From assembly GCA_014904845.1 (NCBI GenBank), contig MU119203.1:806001-870000 (forward strand): a stretch of DNA of 64,000 nucleotides. Direction: 5' to 3'. The position numbers and the translations under genes were made by a program. Under the pieces are notes generated by a model. It saw only the letters and a list, made by a program, of their open reading frames with translations. It was not told where the DNA came from and searched no databases. Positions 56,201 through 64,000 of the stretch are shown piece by piece; the stretch's first letter is position 1, and each line of letters begins with the position of its first letter. The stretch comes from Acephala macrosclerotiorum. Its lineage: Eukaryota; Ascomycota; Leotiomycetes; Helotiales; Mollisiaceae.

Positions 56201-57129
56201 ACCTTTCCCAAAAAGAATGGATGGGTCGATTTGGCAGGCTTCGGGGTAATGGCCTTTACAGTCGCTGGGGAGTCCACTTTCTCCATTGGTATGGCTGGAT
56301 TGCTATTGTTGAGAATCCGGCCTATCTTCTGGCCAATTGTTGAAGGGAGAAGTTGGCCTTCTCCGTAGCGTATAGTGACGATTCTTGTCTTCGGGACCTT
56401 CCCTCGGCTGCTTGTGCTTTTCTTTCCACTTTTCGTAGGCTGGGGTTCAGTCCTTTTGGCTGGTGGCGAGCCAATTGTTCCAGTTTTGGGGTTGAAGAGC
56501 AGGACTTTTCGCGGTTTAGCGTCGTGCGGATTTATGTGTTTCGCGGTGCTGTTTGTAGCATCGCCTCCTTTCGTCCCAATAACTGCCTCTGGAATAGGAC
56601 CCATGGATTTCGGGACAATTGCTCCATTGTCCTCCGAAGCCTTGGCAGATTCGCCGCGTTCCCCGACCCTCTCTTTACCTGACTGTCCCAAGGCAGCGGC
56701 CTCCTTCAATGACCCTCCCTCAGTCGAGCTAGTCTTGCGGCGCTTCCTCCTGCTATTGTTCGGGTCCACTTCCAACAACTCGCCATGTGCCGTTGTATTT
56801 TCTGCCAAAGGACTGTTGGACGCGGCTACTTGTGCGGAGTCTAGAGGAGAGGCTTTTGACTTCTTGCTGGTTCGTGATCCATCTTTAGAAGCATTCGCAA
56901 ATGCGATGTGCGCATTGGGTGCCTTAGAATTTGTTTGAGTATCTCGTTTCTTGGGAGGTGGTGGTTGTGTGGCTATATCAATTAGCATCAAGAATGAAAA
57001 TCGAGCCGGTCTGCATTGAGTAGATAGAATACAACGACAGCACATACCAGTGCCTTTTTGGAACAGAGGAAACACAGGAGTTCCCTCTTTGTTTAGATCT
57101 CCCATGCTTCTCTCGACAAGCACTGACAT
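53262..57129 (-). CDS. ELG1: Elg1/ATAD5-like AAA+ protein, large subunit of an alternative RFC complex, 1,247 aa
   Basis: Elg1 joins Rfc2-5 to form a clamp-loader-like complex that unloads PCNA from chromatin and protects genome stability. Three exons: 57129-57048, 56972-54046 and 53996-53262, joined 3,744 nt; the introns have GTATGT and GTAAGG donors. The N-terminal ~500 residues are disordered with basic clusters (SRRKRRKTSS) and a HPFFLGK motif. The RFC-type domain starts about WIHKYSPKYASDVLQTGKE; Walker A is GPHGCGKT (Gly637-Thr644, Lys643), and Walker B is LILIEEAD (Glu776/777), near QFWPTILNLATTSKRPIVIT. Acidic and Lys-rich inserts flank the ATPase core, as in fungal Elg1. The C-terminal exon is helical (DDLSLW-type to EEFKTESERDELVDG). 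The start could be Met1 or Met9. The family choice over Ctf18/Rad24 rests on the long disordered N-terminus and the Glu-Glu-Ala-Asp Walker B. Confidence 0.85.
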
Positions 57130-57558
57130 TGGGTTGACTGAAAGTGCTTTGGCAGAACGCGAACGTCACGCGTCCTACGGATTGAATATCGATGATTTCA
57201 TGCCGCAATAGATTCGAAGATGTACCGTGGGATAAAATAGATGGTAGTGCAATCCAAGTTGTCATACCAAGGGTGCGTCGAGCAGATTGAAAGGAACGGA
57301 AGTGAGGAGGTGTCGCTGCTTCTGCAGCTTCAGTCGCGAAAATGTCCATGATGGTCGCGTTTTGGTGAGTACAAATTGTGGAGACGGAACAAAGTAAGAA
57401 GAAACGCCGATTGGTGAGATTTCTCGGGGATAAGATAGTCCGGCTAGCATGAAAGACCCCTGTCGTTATTTCGAGCATCAAAATAATTTTTGTCCGAGTT
57501 CCCCAAGTTTGCTGTGCAGCTTCTGCGACAGCAGCAACAACTCACACCCAAACACAAA
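57130..57558. promoter_or_regulatory. Shared intergenic region between divergent ELG1 and UTP8
   Basis: A 429-bp region between the ATG of the minus-strand ELG1 gene and the ATG of the plus-strand UTP8-like gene, which must hold both promoters. No specific factor site is claimed. Head-to-head layout with so short a gap suggests possible co-regulation of two growth-linked genes; this is inference. Confidence 0.6.
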
Positions 57559-60401
57559 ATGTCGTCGCGCTTCTCAATACAGAAACCTTATGTTATTGCT
57601 TCCTTACCACAGCCCATTGACCGCTCAAATGGGCGATATGTTGTCGGTGAGGTTGTTAGTGGTGGGGTCGGCACAAAGAAGCGGAAACGATCAGAGTTAG
57701 CTGTGGGAATTGACGGAGAAGGATTGAGCCTCTATGATGTGAGTAGTTTCTCAGTATAGCTTTATATGATCTAATGCTATTGCAGATCTCGTCCTCGAAA
57801 TTGATTACCTCTTATGCCCTTCCTCCACAATCTTCCTTCACTTGCGCTCCCGTTTCTGTCAGAACAAGAATTTCGAAAAATATCGTGGAGCGAAGATCCT
57901 ATGCCTCGACCACAACGCCACAGGCACAGCTTACTTTGTTTAGAGAAGTTGTGACAGGGACATCCACCGAATCTTCTACCACGTCTCGCACATTGACAAA
58001 GTCATCGAATCCAATCGCGTACCTGGGAACAATTACTTCTGCAAAAGCTCCAGAAGCTGCGATCAATACATTTGATGTGCTTGCTGTAAAAGAGGATGGA
58101 GGGATACATTGCTTCGATGGCGACTCGTTACAAGAGAGATGGGTCTCACCTGCCAGTGCTCTTGTGCGAGATGTTACACGGCATATCAGTAACTGGAAAG
58201 TCGAATTTGCACATCTCACCAACGCATACACTGCTGGCCAAGGGATTCTCAAGGGAAGGCAGGATGTGTTTGCCTTATACCCTCAAGAAGTGACTGAAGA
58301 TGGTTTCAACCCCGATATTTTGGTCCTCATCACCAAATCTAGCGGTGAAGCCCCCTCCAGATTTTTACACATTGTCAGCTTGCCACGGAGAGCTGTAGTT
58401 CACATGAATGGTCTGCAACACTCTGTGGACTCGCTGCTTGTGGCTGAGATACTGCCAACATCTACAGACAACATCGGTAGGCAGGCATCGTTCAGTCTAC
58501 AGGTCTCAACGGGAGTACTACAACAATTTCAAAACGACACATTAACCACTTTCGACCTTAGCGATACCTTACCCAAAGAACAAACTAAACTCAGGACTGT
58601 TGGTGGCACTTCTTTTCTGCGGTTGTCAAGTACCTCCGTACTCGTCTCGTCCTCGCAGTCCGTAACTGTTTACAATCCCAAATATCAGTCTACTTTAGCC
58701 ATTGTAGAGTTGGATCTAGCAGGTAGTTCTGACACCCGGAAACGAAAAAGGGAAGCTACGGACGAAACCATTCCTGGGCCGAAGGATCACTGCAAATTCA
58801 TTGTCTACTTTCCCAAACTCGCTGTCGCGACTGCAATCCTCGGCAACAAATTGATCGGTATCCAAGTCGAAGGCCACCAGGACCGTCAGGGGAGGTTACG
58901 AACTGCTGGGCTTTTGATAGACTCCATTGGGTGTTCCGCAAAAGGCCAGACACGACCTGCTAAGCCAAGCAATTCCGCCAGCACCAAAATTGATGGCATC
59001 AAAACATTGTCGAATTTCCTACCATCTACCATTGGCCACCATGTGCCTTGGGAGGACCAAATTCGCGACGTTGAAAGTTGGTTCAAAAAGGGCGACTGCG
59101 ACGCATCCTCGTTTGACAGAAGAATGGCGCCTCATCTCGGCTTGGATTTGCCAGTCGAACTACAAAATGGCCTCACGAACGGAGTAGATTCAGCAGCTGA
59201 GAAGGAAGAGAAGCCTGCCTCGAACAATATTACATCAGTGGCTGCACGCTTAGCGCCTGGTGATGTAGACCGACGATGGATTTTGTACATCCTTGGCAAA
59301 ATCTTTACGACCGAGAATGATGGTGGTGATAGTAAGTTATCAGCAATGTTCTACGATTCGCATACCTTCATGTGGCTCCTTGAACATGGTTTCATGACGG
59401 TGACGAACATTGAAGCTGCTCTCAGAAAGAGTGGTTCCATTTCGGAAACACTTTCTCCTGGTCAGCTTGTGGACCTGATTGTCGATATTGATCAGAACAT
59501 GCACCTGCTTCTAGTGCTTGTTGCAAAGAACTATCTAGGCGCAGCAGAATTATTGCACGTCATTCGCAATCTGATGGAAAGCCTCGGGCTTTTGGGTGAA
59601 AATCCCAACACGAAACAAGGACTCCTCGCGAATGGAGACGATCTGGAAATACGCAATGAAGATGTGGAAGAGCAGGTCGAGCAATTGGAGGCTCAAATCG
59701 AGCAGGATCTGGAGATGGCAGAGTACCAGTTGGGAGCCGGATCAGGAACACGAGGGCATGCGTTGAGTCAAGCGTTGTCGAAGCTATATACGAGACCAAG
59801 TTCGGATATCGTCCAGGCTCTCCAGACGACATATACAAGTCAGGAGATTGTATGTCTGATATATTTATTGCGATTCGAACTCGCACGCGGAGGTTGGACT
59901 ACAAAGTACATCGACGTTGCTGAACTTAATGCCGGAGACGAAGATACCGGATATGAAGACAACGCGATAATTCTCATAGCGAGCTTACTCAATAGCTGCG
60001 TAGATGCTATCGGAGCAGGTGGGTGGTTATCAGGAGAGGCCAGATTAGTTGATGGGGACCGTTTCGAGGCCGAGGAGTTGATCTCGAGTCTGAAGCTGGA
60101 AATTAGTGCTGCTCTGGAGGGTGTTGAGGAGGCTGTGTACTTGAAAGGCTTGACTTCGGAGATGATCAAGTACAGCGATGCTATCGAGGCGGCTCTTCCT
60201 AAACACAAGCGCACTGATATCCTCATGTCACCGACAGAAGAGGACATTAGCCTACTGCCAGTTGGTCTGAAGGTTGACAAGGAGATTGCGCTTAACAAAG
60301 TCGGGGCTGGAGGAGCAGTCTACAAGCGCACCAAGCGAGATATCGGGTACCTGAAGAGTCAGAAAGTTGGGAAGTACTCGCGGGAGAGAATCCGTATTTG
60401 A
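57559..60401 (+). CDS. UTP8: Utp8-like U3 snoRNP/t-UTP ribosome biogenesis protein, 931 aa
   Basis: Utp8 is a nucleolar t-UTP subunit of the small-subunit processome, needed for rDNA transcription and early 18S rRNA processing. Two exons: 57559-57738 and 57786-60401 (GTGAGT donor, TTGCAG acceptor; 931 codons). The first exon gives MSSRFSIQKPYVIASLPQP, KKRKRSELAVGIDGEGLSLY, and the second continues the beta-propeller-like start with LITSYALPPQSSFTCAPVSV. Later parts have propeller-type strands (NTFDVLAVKEDGGIHCFDGD) then a helical C-terminal half (LEAQIEQDLEMAEYQLGA) and a basic tail (YKRTKRDIGYLKSQKVGKYS). The order propeller, helical domain, basic end suits Utp8; other t-UTPs such as Utp9 and Utp17 are alternatives. 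It is divergent from ELG1. Confidence 0.65.
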
Positions 60402-61338
60402 TACAGTCTGGCTGATTAAAATAATGAATGAAAGATCTATGTCCCTCCTATTTCCGCACAGTGAAGAGGATGCATATTACATCTAAAAATCCAGCCCAAC
60501 TTGCCGAGTAGCGAAACTACTCATGCACTAGACCTTGGATGCAGAACTTGCCACGAATAACATCCCAGGGCACGAACGAGTACGACCTTGGATCATCTGA
60601 CCCGTTTCGATACGTGTCGCCAACACAACCTCATGTCTGATGCTTCTCGCCTTGCCGGACGATTATCTCCCATCATTCTCGCATCTCGCCAACACGATCT
60701 CGCCCCTTAGATTAGCGACCCAACCAAACCCTCCAATTCAATCGAGACAGAAAACTTTTCAGCCCCAACATCAAGGCCAACGGCCAAAACCCTCGTATCC
60801 AATACCCCAATACTTTTAGAGACTCAAGAAAACTCACGGCGAACATCTCACTAAAACCTTCCATCGCCTTACCCACTCCAGCCTTAGCGAGCCTATCCCA
60901 ACAGCAGACACGGCAAAATTATGAGGCTGAGTCGCCCACCAAAACATACCGAGTAATAACTGCGCCACCGCGTTCGTGACACACCATTTCAACCCCGCGA
61001 ATGAGATCGGACGCTAGCTAGCCCTGCACAGGCTCTCCACTTTCCAACATGAACCTGGCCCGCTCGTATGGAAACAGCGCGCTTCGACGTCACAGTTGTG
61101 CAACCTTCAAATTGTAACGTGTTGCTACCTGATTTCAGCTTCAGCCTTTCATTTTGATTGCTGTTATATATCTGCGAACTTGCGAAACCTTGGACGAGGC
61201 AATTAAACTTGTTTTATAAGGTTTGCGAACGAGTTTGCGGAGTTCGATTATTGAACCACGAGACCTGCGAAGCGCGAACGACCATGAATCTTTGATACAA
61301 CGTGGGACAACTGAGGGGAGAAACAAACAAGAGCGATC
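60402..61338. other. Intergenic, about 0.9 kb
   Basis: No gene seen. It contains the 3' UTR of UTP8 and the promoter of the next plus-strand gene. Confidence 0.5.
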
Positions 61339-63690
61339 ATGAGCTTCGGCACCTCGCCATCGGATGTCGATACCGTTGTAGCGTTCTGCAGAGCGCTGTA
61401 TCGAAAGTGCAGAGATGCGGGAGGGGAATACGATGAAATCAGTCAGGAAGTGAGAGGGCTACACACGGTTCTCAAACATTTGAAATACGAAGTCGAGGCT
61501 TCTGATTCTCCCGTGAATCGCGATCGCGCGACATGGAGTCGTCAACTTTCGCCAATAGTTGAGGGCTGCGATGATACTCTGCGCGAGCTCGACGACCTGG
61601 TGCGCGAGTACAATAGACTCAATCATGCGAGCAGCAGCCCGACTTCCTCACGTCGTCGCGGGGGCAATTTGGATACATTGGGGTTGATTAGAGTGAAGCT
61701 TCTAAGTCACAAATCGAAATTGACTAAGCTCCTGGACAACATTCAATTAGAGGAGAATGTGCCGGAAGAGTTGGACAATCAGGACGGACACTTGGATACT
61801 ATTCTTGACAAGGTGGATAGTATTGCCGCACGTATTGGATCACAAAACAGGAAAGGCGCGTCAGTGACTCATAATGGTGATGATAGAGAGGTCTGGAAAC
61901 AGTTTCGCAGAGAGTTGATTGCAGAGGGCTTCTCGCTTGAGGTTTTGGACCATCATAGAGTACGTTCACGCTATTTCTGTTTGTGGCTTCTTACTGATCA
62001 ATCTTGCAGGACGTCTTGAGAGCGTATATCCGTGAGATTGACCAGAAAGGTCTTCTCGAAGAATGCCCACCGAATTCCCAACCAACTCCAGTTGCGGGTA
62101 TCACATCTAAACGATGGCTTGAGCCAGTAAAGGCTATACAACCGGGAGAGCGGCCGCCAACATTTAGCTCACTCGACCTGCCGACAGACGATGGCAGAGC
62201 CAAGGCGGTGTTATTCGAGGAGGCAAACATGAAATTTCCACAATCCTTGAAAATGGAGTTGCGGCAGCCAGAAATCCGGAGAGGTGGAGGAGGTAGAGAG
62301 GAGTCAAATCAGTGAGGACCCCATTCGAACTTCCGAAGTCAAAACTAACGTTAGTAGGATCGTGCCATCTTCCTCGAGACAACGAAGAACGAGCGGCAAT
62401 AGCCATCGACTCCCATCGCAAACAATTCCGAGGCTGATTACTTCTGACGGAAAGGACGACAAAGATTTTCACTACCTCAGCACCGAGAGCTCATCAGACG
62501 ACGAGTCGGATCGCGAGTCCCGACGACGATCTGAAGCCCTCCAATTGGTCAAAGTCATCAACACAACAGAATTGATAGCTTACAGCCAAGCATTACAACT
62601 TCATCCACACTCACCCTCAAGCTTCAGGAGCAACCAGGGCTACTTCGACGACGACACTACTTCACGACAACTACCATTCCAGCCAAAGAAACAGCTTGAG
62701 TTCGGCACATCTCCCATACAGCCAGGCGCAATCCCGATCCCTCAAACCAACCCCAGAACCTCAAATTCAAGCTTCGGCACCAGCCCACGCACATCCTCAA
62801 CACGCCTAGAACCCGACGAGCACGGAAACGAAATCCCCCCCGACGCAAAATGGACAAAAATAAACCGTCGTCTCGTCTCCCCCGAAGTACTAGATCAAGA
62901 CCATCGACGCTACGAAGCTCGTCCCGAATTCGTCGCCGTCCTCGGAGTCCTCTCCCGCGCGGAAATCCAAGGTCTAGCCGAACGCTCACGCATCATTCGT
63001 GATGCTCGCTTTCGTCGAAGTTTGCCTGTTCAAGCTCCGCCGCAACCGCCGCCTCCAAGGCCAATGAATGTTCCTGTTGCTATACCGATTCCAAATGTAT
63101 CTTCGAGGCACAGGAGTAGAAGGGATACTCCTTCATCGTCGGATTCCGAATCGGAGGATAGTGGGAGGAATGCGAGGGGGAAGAGTAAAGGGAGGAAAGG
63201 GTATGCGGGGAGTAACATTGGAGCGCCGGTGAGCGGGTATCCGAATCCGTTTGGGCAGCCGTTGCCGAGTCCTGTGAGGAGTCCGGGTGCTAGGGACGGG
63301 AGCGGGGCGTGGATGTCTGGTAGTGGGTCGTATAATGAGAAAGATAAGAGTAGGGAAAGAGAGAGAGAAAGAGACCGAGAGAGGGACAACTCATCGAAAG
63401 GTCATGTGAGAGACTGGGATCGAGAAAGAGAGAAGGATAACTCATCGAAGGATTATACGAAAGACAGGGATCGGGAGGGACATCGAGAGAGGGACAGAGA
63501 TGGGTCGAGGAGAAGACATAGTTCGAATGGGAGTCGAGCGAGGGGAAGCGATCGCCGAGATCGAGAGCGAGACGCGAGAGAAAAATACCAAAAGAGTAAT
63601 AGGTGGAAGGAAAATCTTACGGCGGCAGGCATCGGCGGAGCAGCTGTTAGTTTGCTGAATGTTTTGACCGAGGCTGCTGAAGGACTATGA
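61339..63690 (+). CDS. Fungal protein with STAND-type N-terminal domain and DUF8035-like C-terminus, 751 aa
   Basis: Function unknown. Three exons: 61339-61959, 62010-62311 and 62358-63690 (GTACGT and GTGAGG donors; the second intron ends in a textbook ACTAAC-n-TAG); joined 2,256 nt. The N-terminal ~200 residues form the helical domain often found at the N-terminus of fungal STAND/NLR-like proteins (SDVDTVVAFCRALYRKCRD, DEISQEVRGLHTVLKHLKYE, DDTLRELDDLVREYNRLN), but here no NACHT or repeats follow. The middle is Ser/Pro-rich, then PPDAKWTKINRRLVSPEVL and RAEIQGLAERSRIIRDARFR, the block that defines the DUF8035-like part. Next comes an Arg/Glu/Asp repeat tail (KSRERERERDRERDNS), and a Gly-zipper-like end (LTAAGIGGAAVSLLNVLTEA). 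The intron choice matters: without the second intron the frame stops at EESNQ. Confidence 0.85.
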
Positions 63691-64000
63691 GATTCGAGTA
63701 CGGACAATGTTCCAGCTACCATATCTGACGAAATTCTTCAATAAGTTGTTAGCCGGGGTAAACGGTACCAAATTTCCGGAGGAAATCGGCGTCATCAAAG
63801 GGAGCTTTCGAATGTCCCGGACGTCCGGGACATCCTGGGGCTAAGATTTGGGTATACACAAAGTTGTAAGATGGCTTAGATTTCCTGTAAGGTGGGATAT
63901 GATGTTATGACGTGAGACGATAGGTAAACATAGCTACAGTATGAATTATGATGAGAATGAGAATAATGATGGTACCAATGAGAGCTCTAGAGGCAGGTTT
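63691..64000. other. 3' flank
   Basis: Downstream sequence of the preceding gene; nothing recognised up to the window edge. Confidence 0.5.

Noticed and set aside
56353..56938. Plus-strand open frames (109 and 187 codons) opposite ELG1
   Set aside because: They are shadows of the ELG1 coding sequence on the other strand.

Overview
The window looks like nuclear DNA of a filamentous ascomycete (Pezizomycotina; Leotiomycetes is a guess from overall style, not shown). The reasons are short introns (mostly 45-80 nt) with GT(A/G)AGT-type donors and CTAAC-like branch points, a Zn2Cys6/fungal_trans regulator, a fungal bZIP, an Elg1-type AAA protein, a Utp8-like protein and a STAND-type N-terminal domain protein. 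No tRNA, rRNA, CRISPR or intact transposon was seen. Exon joins were made by eye; where stated, the joined exon lengths give an uninterrupted frame.

Layout, left to right. 0-9 kb, all on the minus strand: a mitochondrial phosphate carrier cut by the window edge, two very small cysteine-rich proteins, a short CxxC-pair protein with a decayed tandem copy, and a 704-residue fungal-specific Gln/Pro/Gly-rich protein. 10.8-13.4 kb: a small basic protein and adenine deaminase (Aah1 type), both minus. 13.4-19.65 kb: about 6 kb without a convincing gene, ahead of a large Zn2Cys6 regulator (plus). 22-30 kb: gene-poor, with two small membrane-protein candidates and an amidase.

30.5-49 kb is a decay zone: a broken GT31-type glycosyltransferase, an eight-exon orphan gene on the minus strand with an in-frame stop and a possible 4-bp duplication, an intact bZIP factor, a 3-kb array of about 18 diverged interspersed repeats, and a multi-frame pseudogene of a fungal membrane protein. 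50-64 kb is ordinary and gene dense: an ACMSD-type amidohydrolase, a small two-exon gene, a secreted protein with frame conflicts, then ELG1 and UTP8 in head-to-head orientation across a 429-bp shared intergenic region, and a DUF8035-like protein with a fungal STAND N-terminal domain.

The housekeeping genes (phosphate carrier, Aah1, Elg1, Utp8) do not form one pathway. No biosynthetic gene cluster is apparent: amidase, GT31 remnant and amidohydrolase are far apart and unrelated. The most unusual signal is the array at 42.9-46.0 kb, in which a conserved block (a TAAGATG element, then TATTCAT, then CGATGTGCAACA) recurs about every 100-270 bp in one orientation with unrelated-looking spacers.
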